Shown piece by piece: positions 10,892-22,235 of a stretch of 64,000 bases of DNA. The notes below the pieces were generated by a model. It worked only from the letters and a program-made list of their open reading frames with translations, was not told the origin of the DNA and made no database searches. Position 1 is the first letter of the stretch. Each line of letters starts with the position of its first letter. The stretch is from Hibiscus mutabilis (taxonomy: Eukaryota > Streptophyta > Magnoliopsida > Malvales > Malvaceae), in the NCBI GenBank assembly GCA_019671005.1, contig CM033745.1, positions 38,919,834-38,983,833 of the forward strand. Direction: 5' to 3'. The position numbers were made by a program, and so were the translations under genes.

Positions 10892-11051
10892 TTTTGATAC
10901 ACAAGCTTGTATAAATTTTAGTTTACACAAGCCTTTCAATTTTTAGATTTTAGGTTAGGGTTTAAGGTTTAGGTGTTAGGGTTTGAAATCTTAAGTTTTA
11001 AATTTTGTAAAAAGATTGGGTACATTTTTTTATACAGCTTGTGTATCAAAA
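10892..11051. mobile_element. 160-bp TIR element (MITE) flanked by TA, copy 1
   Basis: The ends TTTTGATACACAAGC and GCTTGTGTATCAAAA are perfect inverted repeats, flanked on both sides by TA, the duplication typical of Tc1/mariner-type transposition. The core contains TTAGGG-like words in a run. Related copies are at about 44311-44504 and 45204-45400. No coding capacity. Confidence 0.72.
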
Positions 11052-11065
11052 TATAATCTTTTAAT

Positions 11066-12395
11066 ATTTAAGCATGCTTAGTAAACTAATCTAAAGCTAT
11101 CCATTAAAATATTTTCAATGAAAAATTGTAGAAACTTTTAAGTAGATAAGAACCTACTTAGACGATAATGGAGGACATTTCCAACAAATTTAAGTGTTGA
11201 ATTTAAATTATATTTATTTGGTATTATGTTTAAAATTAAATATCGGATATAATTAGATAGTTTGATAATTGTAGAATTTAAAGGATAATATGATTTATTA
11301 TTCAAAAAAAGAGGTATTGAAATATTTTCATTAAGTGATAAATAGTTCATTATCTGGTTAACATTTTTCACATATTTTCATTGAAAAAGCTTAACAAATA
11401 GTAGCTTTTTCTCTCAATATATTATCAAACTATTAATGGCTATCAAAAGTCTCTGTACTGCATTAAAAGTTCATTTGAGTTTTTCTACTATAAAAGGAAT
11501 ATTTTTTATTCATGCATTATACATAAAAATTTATTTTAGCCTTTCTACTATTAAAAGAAATATTTTAGTCCATGTACATTTAAAAAGTAAATATATTTGT
11601 CTAAAATTGTAAAGTTATAATTAGTTAATTTAAATATTTTGATTTTAAAAAAACTCTTTGAATTTATGTCAATTTTGAAAATAAGTAAATTGACCCGTCT
11701 TAAAAAAAGAGAGTAATTTATTCGGACATTTTGAAAATAAGTAAATATAGACAATTTATGATGGTGATGATATTTTTCGTCAGTACATATGTGTCCATCT
11801 ACGATTGAATTTTTTCAAATAAAATAAACTAAAAATATATAATTTTATAATATTTTTTTATAATTTTGATTGTAATCTTAATTTTTTTCTATGATTTTTG
11901 TATCATCCTTTTCAATTGAACCATTATTCTCACTGAAAATATAAAAAATATCAGAAAATTCAATTGAAAGCGGAGACAAAAGAGCTTGAGTTAGAACATA
12001 AATTAATTTAAATTTCATAAGTATTTAAAAATTTGATGTAAAATTTCACGAAAAAAATGTTTTACGAGAAATTAATTTTTTTAAATTCAAAACTGATAAG
12101 AACTTAAAGAGTGTTCAAGCCAAAATATTTAAGCTCACTAACAATAACCTTAGTGTTTTAGAATGTACAATAATCAAAATATTAACTTGTTAAATGTATA
12201 GAGACTAAGCTGTTCCGTTTTACGATGGAGGAACTAAAATATAGTATTGACTTCTACTATATTTTAACCATTATCAAATATATACTTAATTAAATGAAAA
12301 GTCGATTATCAAAATAAATTGATGATCAAGATTTACTATAAAAACTTAAAATAATCTAAAAATAAATTTTATAGTATTAAAAATAGGATAATTAT
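11066..12395. other. Very AT-rich intergenic DNA
   Basis: No supported gene, RNA or complete element. Open frames on the minus strand here (11138-11371, 11551-11754) are lysine-, asparagine- and leucine-rich by composition and are not credible genes. Confidence 0.4.
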
Positions 12396-12398
12396 TCC

Positions 12399-12765
12399 AT
12401 GCACAAACGACGGAAATAAAATGTTTTCACAAATGCCTCAATTTTAGGGATTAAAGATTCTGTTTAAGGTTTATTGTTTAAGAGTTTAAGTTTATGAGTT
12501 TTGAATTTAGGGGGCATAGTTAGAATTTAGGATTTAGGGTTAAATTTTAAGGTTTATATGCTAAAAGCTAAATCCCTAATCATATTACCCTAAAACCTAA
12601 ACCCAAATCTATGAACTATTAATTCTAACCTTAAACCATAAATTCTAACCCTAAACCCTAAATTTTAAATACATGCACATAAACCCATAAAATCTTGAAC
12701 TGAGTCCTTAAACCTTAAAACTAATCACACTTATAGAAATTTTTTATTTTTACCGTCAATACATG
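12399..12765. mobile_element. Fold-back MITE with telomere-like core
   Basis: The left end (CATGCACAAACGACGGAAA) and the reverse complement of the right end (CATGTATTGACGGTAAAAA) are imperfect inverted repeats. Between them the left half is made of TTAGGG-like words and the right half of CCCTAAA-like words, so the whole element can fold on itself. No target duplication was clear, so the ends are approximate. Confidence 0.6.
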
Positions 12766-13330
12766 ATATATTTTCCCTTAAAAATAATAGAAGATGTTTG
12801 ATATTTTTTAAGATTTTTAAAAGATAGAATGAAATTGAGATTAAAAAATAAAATATTTAATTTTTTTGATAAATTTTAAATTTAATTCTACTTAAAAAGA
12901 AGAGGAAAAAGGATTTTAAAAGAAGAAAGCGGAGTGTTCCTAATGAGTCTAAAATAAAATATTCGAAAAGATATTAATTTGCATAAATAGAAGTTAAAGT
13001 CAAAAGGGTCAAACCAAACCCATATTTCGTTTTTCTTTGCAATTGCATCCAACCTAACCCAAAACCGGATTCGAATTGTACTTGCTCCATTTCATCCTTT
13101 TCTCGGATTGGTTACCATGGATTTGTGGCTCTTTAGCAACGTTGACCCACCCATACTTTTATTCGGATCTTGACCCAAATTTCTTCCATTACCCAAGCTC
13201 CGATCCAGTCTCTTATCTTTTCCCTTCCCCCCTTCTGTTATCAACGAAATCCAAACCCTAATAATTTCTCGGATCCTCCGATCGGACCCGCCTGTGGAGC
13301 CAAGCTTCTTTTCTCTCCTAGACAATCTGG

Positions 13331-13715
13331 GTATGGTTCTTTTTTTCTAGGTTTAGTATTATTTGTTTTAGATGTGTGAATTTGGTGCCCTTTTAGCGTT
13401 CATCTTTGTTGGGACTTTTTTATATATATATTTGTTTAATTCTTCAAAATTTTTAAAAGGAAGTCAATTGAAAGCTCGGTTTTCTTAGAATTCTTTATCT
13501 TGAATTCAGTGTAAATTTGGTTGCTTTTCTTAGAATTCCAGCTTATTATTGACATTTACTCCAAATGTTTAATAAGAACCAATTGCACAGTTATGAACTT
13601 ATGATTGCATTTCAGGATTAATTGATAATACTCTTTGTGTTTGAATTTATCAGATATTTTCTTTATTTCTGAAAAGACATCCGTTTTAGGCATTTGATTT
13701 TGGTTCAATGTGCAG
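13331..13715 (+). other. Predicted 5'UTR intron of the DAYSLEEPER-like gene
   Basis: A GT (GTATGG) at 13331 and an AG (TGTGCAG) at 13715 with a T-rich tract before it bound a 385-bp intron. The last untranslated exon then runs 13716-13741 to the start codon. The region before 13331 (from roughly 13030) is richer in C and T, as expected for a 5'UTR exon. Splice sites are read from sequence only. Confidence 0.55.
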
Positions 13716-13741
13716 ACTTCGGCTCCTCGTAAACCTATTCG

Positions 13742-15949
13742 ATGGAGGTGGCTAACGAAACAGTTATCAAGAAACCAAAGAGATTGACTTCTGTAGTATG
13801 GAACCACTTTGAAAGGGTTCGGAAAGCCGACATATGTTATGCAGTATGCGTCCATTGTAACAAGAAATTAAGTGGATCGAGTAACAGCGGAACCACGCAT
13901 CTGAGAAATCACCTAATGCGGTGCTTGAAAAGGTTTAACTATGATGTTTCCCAACTGCTTTCTGCAAAGAAAAGGAAAAAAGACAACACCCTTACCATTG
14001 CAAATATCAGTTATGATGAAGGGCAAAGAAAAGAAGATTTTATTAAGCCCGCTATTGTCAAGTATGAACCGGATCAGAGAAAGGAAGAAGTTTTCAACCT
14101 TCAAAGCAGTTGGTTCGACCAAGAACGGAGTCACTTAGATCTTGCTCGCATGATTATATTGCATGGGTATCCCTTAGACATGGTTGAGCATGTTGGATTC
14201 AATGTATTTGTCAAGAATCTACAGCCATTGTTTGATGTTGCACCGAATAATGCCGTTGAGGTTTCTTGTATGGAAATTTATGGGAAGGAGAGGCAGACAG
14301 TTCATGACATGTTAAGCAAATTACGAGGCAGCATTAACCTTGCTGTTGAGATGTGGTCTTCACCTGAGAACTCTAACCATGTATGCATGACAGCGCATTA
14401 CGTTGGTGATGATTGGAAACTACAAAAGAAGATTCTTAATTTTGTTACACTTGATTCTTCTCATACTGATGACATGCTTTCTGAAGTAATTATCAAGTGC
14501 TTGATGGATTGGGGCATAGAATCTAAGTTGTTTGCAGTGACATTTGATGATTTTTCTACTACTGATGCTACCATTCTGAGAATAAAAGAGCAGATCTCTG
14601 AGAACAAGTCTCATCCAATCAATGATCAATTATTAGATGTGCGCTCAGCTGCACATGTTGTAAATTCAATTGTTCAAGATGCCATGGAAGCTCTTCAAGT
14701 GGAGATCCAAAAGGTTCGAGGAAGTATTCGATATGTTAAAAGTTCACAATCAATACAAGGGAAGTTCCAGGAGATGGCCCAACAAACTGGAATTGACAGC
14801 CAGAAGAACTTGGTTCTTGATTTTCCTATCCAATGGAATTCGACATATGTAATGCTCGAGACTGCCATACAGTACAGGAGTGCTTTCTGTCAGTTGGTGG
14901 ATCTTGATCTTGACCTTGCGTTAAGTAATGAAGAGTGGGAATGGGCAAGTTCCATTACTGGCTATTTGAAATTATTTATTGAAATCATTAATGTCTTCTC
15001 CAGCAACAAATGTCCCACTGCAAATATATATTTTCCGGAAATTTGCCATGTTCACATTGAATTGATTGACTGGTGCAAGAGCCCCAATAATTTTCTTAGT
15101 TCATTAGCAGCAAAGATGAAAGCAAAGTTTGATAAATATTGGAGCAAGTGCAGTTTGTCTTTGGCTGTAGCAGCTATCTTAGATCCCCGATTCAAGATGA
15201 AATTGGTGGAGTATTACTACTCCCAGATTTATGGTAGTACTGCATTGGAACGTATCAAAGAAGTATCCGATGGTCTCAAGGAACTCTTTAATACATACTC
15301 TATCTGCTCAACTTTGATCGACCAAGATTCAGCTTTGCCGCATGGTAGCTTATCTGGCAGTGGCAATGATGGTAGAGACAGACTAAAGGGCGTCGACAAA
15401 TTTCTTCAGGAGACATCTCAAAGTCAAAGTGCCATATCAGACTTGGAAAAATATTTAGATGAGCCAGTCTTTCCTCGTAACTGCAATTTCAATATATTGA
15501 ATTGGTGGAGAGTTCACACGCCAAGATATCCAATCTTGTCAATGATGGCACGAGATGTTCTCGGAACTCCTATGTCAACTGTCTCACAGGAGTCAGCATT
15601 CAATGCCAGAGGTAGGGTGCTCGATAGTTCTCGAAGTTCACTTACTCCTGATACACTACAGGCTTTGATATGCACACAAGATTGGTTGCGGATACAATCA
15701 GATGGTACGTACATTATCTTCCATCTCTTACTCAAATCATTTCCAATTCATTGTATTTATTTCTTAACAATATGCTATTCTCATAAATGCAATAGACTCC
15801 GGTCCGTCTTCAAGCCATTATGCTCTACCCTCTATGTTGAAACAAATGGATTTGTCCTCGGTAAGTCTCGGATAAACTCACGTTCTTCACTATTTTGACG
15901 TTGCTAATTCTGCGAGTGCCCTTATTTTTCATGCAAGGTACACAAATGA
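13742..15949 (+). CDS. DAYSLEEPER-like domesticated hAT transposase, BED zinc finger
   Basis: Predicted CDS: 13742-15704, 15796-15860, 15938-15949, 679 residues, close to the roughly 700 residues of Arabidopsis DAYSLEEPER. A BED zinc finger lies at residues 12-61 (W20, C36-x2-C39, H53-x3-H57, C61), followed by a basic patch (K-K-R-K-K at 76-80). The hAT RNase-H-like region runs from about 195 to 370, and the C-terminal dimerisation region from about 565 to 650 (W588-W589, L-D-S-S-R-S-S-L-T-P). Positions that are catalytic in active hAT enzymes look altered: E203 replaces the first Asp, and S-Q-E-S-A-F replaces S-E-R-x-F-S. D269 is kept. No TIRs flank it. Such proteins are nuclear DNA-binding regulators needed for growth. 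Both introns keep the frame (second exon 65 nt). The start is the first ATG after the 5'UTR acceptor. Unspliced, the frame would run to 15898. Confidence 0.88.
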
Positions 15950-16601
15950 CCCTGGTCTCAAATAAAAAAACTTGGATAAGCTGATATCTTCATGGATTGC
16001 CAATTGCTTAAGGTATTTCAGTGTGGGTTTGCAATTATATATATATATATATCTTCATCTCGAAGATTTTAAATTGTACTTGTTAGGTTTTGAATAAAGC
16101 AATGGCTTCATTGTTGATTTGGTTAGAATGGCTTCAAACGTTGGTTTTGTTTAAATTTGATTTTCACTAGTATTTATGTTTATCAAGGTTTTTTTTCCTC
16201 TTCATTAAAACGTATTTGGTAAATGTTTTATACCAGGATTTAAGATATTTATGACATGGACATGTTCTAATTAGTTTCATTTGTAGCAAATTTACATGAT
16301 AGTGCAAGCTTACTTGACAATGTCATATGAGTAGTTGTGTTGACTTGAAAGAATGCTATATCAGTCAAAAATAATTTTATAAAATTATATAAAAATATAA
16401 AATCATTTTTTCTATTGATGTGTTATTTTGTCGAGTCATTTTATCGTTGGTTGGCTAATAATTTTATCTATAAATAGATTATTTTGACCCAAAATAAAAT
16501 ATTAAGGGTTAAATTATTTAAGAATGAGTAAAACCTCATGTAAAGACAATATATTTTCAAAATAAGAAATAATATATATATATATATATATAATATCTTT
16601 G
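15950..16601. other. 3' flank with TA-rich tracts and an old TIR-element half
   Basis: The DAYSLEEPER-like 3'UTR probably lies in the first few hundred bases. TA microsatellites are at about 16037-16053 and 16571-16592. The stretch 16370-16520 resembles the right half of the TIR element split by the 21.9-kb retrotransposon (shared words around TTTTGACCCAAAA and AGGGTTAAATTA). Confidence 0.45.
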
Positions 16602-18404
16602 TGTAATACTCGTTTTATGTTCGGGCCTAAGCTTAACCCAAATCAATCCAACAATTAAATAGACCCATTATTATTGCAAGCCCAATTAAATAATAATACC
16701 CAATACAAAATATTCATTTTACAACCAATTATTCAAAACCCAATTTGATAGCCCAATGACCCATAATCATTTACCGAAAATTAAACCCAAAATCAAAATA
16801 AAAATACTAAACTACCGTTAACCCTAAAAGGATAACATAAACCCTTACCCCTTTCTTATCCTCTATCGTCGCCGCCCCCTGTCCTTTCAATTTCTCATGC
16901 ATGGCGGCCACGGGCGGCTCTTCGGTGTCCCGTGGCCGCCATGCGCGATATCAGTGGTCGTTTCCACCGTCCCTTTGCCACTACCGCTCTACCTTTACTC
17001 TTACTGCCTGAAAAAAAAGAAATATGTTATTATATGTATTTTTTAGGGTTATAAAAACCCTAGAAAACATATGTAATAGGGAGATTGAAAAAAAATACTA
17101 GTTCATTCTACTACCACATCAATCAAAAACACAAAAAAGGGCAAAAGAAATAAATCGAATCAAGAAAAAAGGTAAAAAATGAGTGTTTTAAAGTTAGATC
17201 TAGGATTTTAGATTGAATTTTACTGAAAATTAAGTTGAAATCTGAGTTTAAAAAGCTTACCCAAACAAAACCCTGTCCTTGCGTGTCACTCCGGTCGTCG
17301 GAGGCGGCGGTTTTTGTCACTGATGATGACGACGCTCGGTAGAGATGGTGGCCGACACCGAGTGGTTGAGAGAGCTTGAGAGAGAGCATTTGAGTTTTTT
17401 TAATTATCATAATCAAATGAGCCTTTTTTCTCAAAACTGGGTCATTTATAGGCAGTCAAAATGACGCCGTTTTGACACTGGACAACCCGTGCTTCGACCC
17501 GACCCAGAGAAGGATCCACGCGTTTCTGATGAATGGGCAAATTGCAATCTCAGTCCTTCCGCCTCTGTATGCTCATATTTTTGCACCTTAATTCTTGTTT
17601 TATTTTATTTTGGCCATTGTTTCAATTTCTGTTTTTTATTTATTAATATCATAATTATTATTAATCTTTCATTATCACACTAATTATATCAATTAGCTTT
17701 ATTGTTATATCATTATATTATTATATTGCTATTTATACTATTATTATTACTATTACTACTACTATTATAATTATTTATCCTATGATTATATTTCAATATG
17801 TGTAGTAATACACCTATATATGTATATATATTTGTACACGTCTTATATACTTTTTAATCAAATTTTAAATTAAACTGACCTTTTTATCAGGGATTATTGT
17901 GAAAAACGTACCTCGAACGTGAGGGATGCCGCTTTCTATTAGCCTCTATTACAAAATATCATTTTTAATTCTAAATTATAATTTTCAAAATAGGTTCCAT
18001 TCATTTGGCAATCTAACGAAAATTATACCCCGAGCGTAAGGGTGTAAATTCCTTTCATACAAAGAAATATTCTTTTAAAAGTTTTAAGGGATCACAAATT
18101 TTAAATTTGAATTCTTAATTTCCATCATTTAGACAATATGTAATCGACCAGGTACCAATTTTGGGCGTTCTGAGGGTGCTCATCCTTCCCCACACATAAC
18201 TGACTCGAACCTATTTTTCTGGTCTTCGCAGACCAAAACTCGTCGTTTTAATAAAATGACACAAAAATAAGTTTTATTAAAATAGTTGAGTTTTCAGGTG
18301 ATCTAATCTCACCTAAATTAAAAAGATGGGTGACGACTCTATCCCAAATATTTTTTTTCGTAAAAACGCGTCAAGCTCCACCATAGGGTAGGACCGTTGT
18401 TACA
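16602..18404 (+). repeat. 5' LTR of element 2
   Basis: 1,803 bp, TG...CA ends (TGTAATAC to GTTACA), directly followed by GCT and the PBS. The last 465 bp are repeated near 21296-21775 with clear similarity. It contains a GC-rich hairpin at 16899-16944. Small open frames (17123-17434 minus, 17489-17683 plus) have no recognisable domain. Confidence 0.78.
16899..16944. repeat. 16-bp perfect inverted repeat, GC-rich hairpin in LTR
   Basis: The arm GCATGGCGGCCACGGG (16899-16914) is matched exactly by its reverse complement at 16929-16944, with a 14-nt loop. The surrounding DNA is AT-rich, so this is a strong local outlier. It may be part of the LTR leader or a structured RNA; this is inference. 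Confidence 0.8.
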
Positions 18405-18407
18405 GCT

Positions 18408-18425
18408 TGGCGACTCCGCTGGGGA
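18408..18425 (+). other. Primer binding site, tRNA-Arg type (element 2)
   Basis: TGGCGACTCCGCTGGGGA begins three bases after the LTR end. It is complementary to the CCA end and acceptor/T arm of a tRNA ending ...GGAGTCGCCA, which fits plant tRNA-Arg, the primer described for Ogre/Tat elements. The same site is in element 1 at 26191. Confidence 0.78.
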
Positions 18426-19291
18426 CTACCTTTCTTTTTTTGAGAGTCGAGCCATTGATCGATTACTTTTTGTCCCAATTGAGTAGAAACTATAAAGTTG
18501 ATTTAATTCTGTTTTGCACAAAATTCTTGAAATTTGTTTTCTGATTTTTCATATCACGAGCTCTACACCCGAGCTCTGTCCCTTTTAAGTTCGTGAGGTA
18601 TTACCTCAGTGCAGGATAATGGATCACTTTCGGGATACATCTGTACCTTTGTCTTCGTGAGATCTTCATCTTCGCACAGACCTAGGGAAATGTATCCTCC
18701 CGAATCGATGTCCTAGTGACAGTTCGGGTACCATTACTTTAGAACCTAAATCGCATGTAATGAACCATAGCATCCTACCTTGTCTAGAGCCATACCAAAC
18801 CTCTGCCCGCTTAGAGAGTCACCCTATAAGTGCATAATAGAGAGATATGTGTTTTTCTTATTTCTTTCAATTATGCTTTTTAATTTCAGCTTATTTATTA
18901 TTCCGCAATATTTTGATATGTTTATTTATGTAAAACAAGTATGAGGGTAGAAAAGCATGTTCGGGTAGGATCTACCTTTTTTCAGCACATGTGGGTAGAA
19001 AGCATGATTAGATAGGATTTCTCTTATTCAATGAAGGCATGTCTACTTACAGGTTCTATACCTTTTTAATTTTTTGCAATAAATTATTGATTATTTAATC
19101 CGTACTAACTTGCTTTATTCTTTTTTTCCTTGCATTAACATCTCATCTTGCATACATTTATATCACATCATATTGCATGATCATTCCTTGGTCGAGCTTC
19201 TAATTCTGAGAGAACGACGATCGCAGTGATTTTGGGGCATCTAATCTAGCCGAGTCAACATTGGTTTTTCACTCGAAGCAAGGCTAAAGAA
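18426..19291 (+). other. Untranslated leader of element 2
   Basis: Non-coding DNA between PBS and gag. Parts (for example the accession of GAGCTC/GAGCCAT words and a run near 18560-18840) resemble in style the leader of element 1. No ORF1 homologue is present. Confidence 0.5.
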
Positions 19292-20597
19292 ATGGATGAC
19301 CGTTTGGAGAAGTTTGAAAAAACGCTCGTAGATATAAAGAATGCCATGGAGCAAAACCTGGAAAAGGTGCAGTAAGCAACTCGCTACCACATCTCACTTC
19401 ACAAGAGGATTTACTGGCCAAGATAGTTGAGATGTTGGCAGGCAAAGATCCTGAAAGGGGAAAACGATTGACCATTGACCTTAGTGCTCTACAAAAGTCA
19501 GAAAATCCTTTTGACAAGACACATCTATAAGTGTCGTCTTCGGTTGAAAAGCTACAAGGTTCTCAGGTCGGATCTTCGTTTCACAAAGAAATTAGTAACC
19601 CTAGTGAGCACACTGTCTTTGATCTTAATGAGGTGGCTAATGTAAAGATTAAACTACCTAAGAAATTTGAAGATTGGTACCGACAACTTGAGGAAAATTT
19701 GAAAATTGTAAAAAGACTGGATGCATTCTGCGAGATTGATGCAAGAAAATTGAGTCTGGTCCTTAATCTGGTGTTACCTCCAAAGTTCAAAATGCCAGAG
19801 TTCGAAAAGTTTGATGGAACAAGTTCTCCATCTTCTCACCTCACCATGTTCTACCGAAAAATGACGGGCATGTTGATAATGAAAAGCTTTTAATTCACTG
19901 TTTTCAAGACAATTTAAAAGGGTTCGCTGCCAGGTGGTACAATCAGCTTAGCCTAGACAAGATACAATCATGTAAGGATCTGGCTAAAGCCTTCACAGAG
20001 CAGTACAAACATATAACAAACATTGACCCAGACCGTTCAACATTGCAAAACATGAAGAAGAGGCCCAATGAGAGCTTTAGGTAGTATGTGCGAAGGTGGA
20101 GGGATGTTGCAACACAAGTACAACCACCTCTACTTGAAAGGGAGATAACACATACTTTTGTTAGAACACTAGAATATCCATTCTTGAAGTATATGCTGGG
20201 AAATGCAACAAAGAACTTCAAAGACCTCATGATATCAGGTGAAATCATAAAAGAAGACATTAGACAAGGGAAGATCATAGATTCTAGCAGTGCGATCATC
20301 AGAACAGGAAGTGGATCAGAAGTTCATATGGTAGGGTCTTATCCATCCCATCAACCTTGGTCCTCGTACCAATCAAACTACTCGTAGTCACGTCGACCTA
20401 CGATGTTTCAAAAAGTTGTCCATCCAATTCAGCTAACGTATACAAAGTTGCTTCTGATGCTTGTTGAGAAAAACTTGTTAGCCCCGATCCAGTCTAAACC
20501 AAAAGAGCATCCTTACCCGGAAGGCTATGATGTTAATGTTGTGTGCGATTATCATCTAGGAAGCACGTGCCACACTACTGAGAATGTGGAGCCCTGA
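19292..20597 (+). pseudogene. Gag of element 2, broken
   Basis: The frame starts M-D-D-R-L-E-K-F-E and later reads F-D-G-T-S-S-P, L-I-H-C-F-Q-D, A-R-W-Y-N-Q-L and D-L-A-K-A-F, then S-F-R-stop-Y-V-R-R-W-R-D-V-A, the conserved core of plant Ty3-gypsy Gag (Retrotrans_gag). There is a stop after 27 codons, a frameshift near 19870, and a TAG at 20082-20084 where the family has Gln. The C-terminal half lacks a clear CCHC knuckle; a partial C-D-Y-H-L-G...T-C-H match is at 20545-20575. Its closest relatives in the window are the Gags of elements 1 and 3. Confidence 0.82.
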
Positions 20598-21295
20598 GAA
20601 ACAAGGTGCAAAATCTGATTAAAAATGGCATTTTAAAATTCAACAATGGAGTCCCTAAGACGAACTGACAATGAGATAGTGTTAGATCTGTCTGATCTGT
20701 GGACAACTTTTTAAGACATCTTTGTCGTTTAAATCTCTTTTGAGTAATGCAAGGAGCAAACCTTTTACCTAGGCCCGAAGGCAATAGGGAATCTTTTGTA
20801 AGAACGTGTGTGCGTTTGTTTTAATGAACGATGCATTTCTACAAATTTCCTTAAAATTTAACTTATTCATATGTCATGATTTTTCCATAAATATATGTAT
20901 ATACATATGTAGATATAGGGGGGCCCTATTTTCTGAAAAATCATATCCTGGAAAAATAATATTCTTTTCTTATTCATATAGGCTTCTTGCATGGTTGAGA
21001 AACAAAAGTTTTCTTGCATTACTCTTTATATAGATTTAAAGTATAGGGACCTAAGGCAGGTGTCTACTCAAATCAAAAGTTTGAAGCCTTCAAAGTATCC
21101 AATAAAAATGATATTCGAGCTCAAGAATAAGTGGGGCATCAAAATGGACTTGAGAAGATCTGACCAATGATAAATTCAATTTCCCTTGAGAAGAAAAAAA
21201 TGATGTCAAGATCATTTAGCTCAAAAATTCGAATCCAGAATGAGAACAACGAAATTTTGGGGGCAAACTTTTATTAGGGCAGATTTAACGGAAAC
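20598..21295 (+). other. Element 2 region between gag and 3' LTR, no pol
   Basis: About 700 bp with no recognisable protease, polymerase or integrase. A G-rich purine run (TTTTGGGGGCA, near 21257) sits where a polypurine tract would be expected. A few words resemble the 3' end regions of element 3. Confidence 0.5.
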
Positions 21296-21775
21296 TAGCC
21301 TCTATTACAAAATATCATTTTTAATTCTAAATTATAATTTTTAAAATAGGTTCCCTTCATTTGGGAATCCAACAGAAATTATGCCCCGGGCGTAAGGGTG
21401 TAAATTCCTTTCATACAAAGAAATATTCTTTTATAAGTTTTAAGGGATTACAAATTTTAAATTAAATTTGAATTCTTAATTTCCATCATTTAGACAATAT
21501 GTAATCGACCAAGTACCAATTTTAGGCGTTGTGGGGGTTCTCATCCTTCCCCAGCGTAACTGACTCCCGAACCTATTTTTCTTGTCTTCGCAGACCAAAA
21601 CTCGTCGTTTTAATCAAATGACACAAAAACAAGTTTTATTAAAATAGATGAGTTTTCAGGTGATCCAATCTCACCTAAATTAAAAAGATAGGTGGCGACT
21701 CTATCCTAACTATTTTTTTCGTAAAAACGCGTCAAGCACTACCGCAGCGCGAGACCATTGTTATAATTTGACTTT
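21296..21775 (+). repeat. Truncated 3' LTR of element 2
   Basis: 480 bp that match the last 465 bp of the 5' LTR, from TAGCCTCTATTAC to GTTATA (the terminal CA is now TA). The first roughly 1.3 kb of the LTR is missing. Confidence 0.78.
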
Positions 21776-21949
21776 GTTATTTTACCTTAATTCAAAAGTA
21801 TTCCAATAAAAGAAATGGATGTTTTTTTTAATGCCCAGGTGGAAAACCATAAAGTATTCTTTGTTTTATATTGGCACAAAAATTAGTTAATAAATTATAA
21901 AATTTTCAATCAAAAAAAGGAAAATTAGAATAACAAATAGCGTGTTATA

Positions 21950-22235
21950 TATATAATGTCAAAAAAATGTCCTTAATATTTTACTAAATTGTTATTTTTG
22001 TCTTTATTCTTTTTTTGAAACAATTTGGCCCTTAACGTTTTATTTTGGTTCAAAACGACCATTTCGTAAATGAAAATTGTTAGTCAACCAACAATAAATG
22101 GCTTGAAATTATGTGGCAAACTTATATGGCAGTGCACGTCGCGATAGCAATGTCATGTAAGTAAATATGCTGACTTTACAAAATGACGCATCCATCAAAA
22201 AATATTTTTAATATAAAATATTTTTTTCATCTGAC
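21950..22235. mobile_element. Left half of a TIR element split by element 1
   Basis: The segment contains TGAAACAATTTGGCCCTTAAC, and its outer 100 bp are the inverted complement, with mismatches, of 44210-44310 beyond the other end of the 21.9-kb element. Joined across the insertion, the two halves form one long-TIR non-autonomous element. No coding frame. Confidence 0.68.

Larger units (their letters stand above)
16602..21775 (+). mobile_element. Gag-only Tat/Ogre-type LTR retrotransposon (element 2)
   Basis: Order: 5' LTR (16602-18404), PBS (18408-), leader, gag pseudogene, unrecognised region, purine tract near 21250, truncated 3' LTR (21296-21775). The LTR starts TGTAATAC and ends GTTACA. 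Flanks CTTTG (16597-16601) and ATTTG (21776-21780) agree at four of five bases and fit a 5-bp target duplication. No protease, reverse transcriptase, RNase H or integrase can be read between gag and the 3' LTR. It therefore looks like a TR-GAG-type non-autonomous element, further shortened by loss of most of the 3' LTR. Confidence 0.75.

Noticed and set aside
13092..13325. Minus-strand ORFs over the 5' exon of the DAYSLEEPER-like gene, and antisense ORFs within its CDS
   Set aside because: They are shadows of the plus-strand transcript, with no domain.
17489..17683. 64-residue ORF in the element 2 LTR
   Set aside because: Short, hydrophobic at its C-terminus by AT-rich composition, inside an LTR, with no homologue that I recognise.
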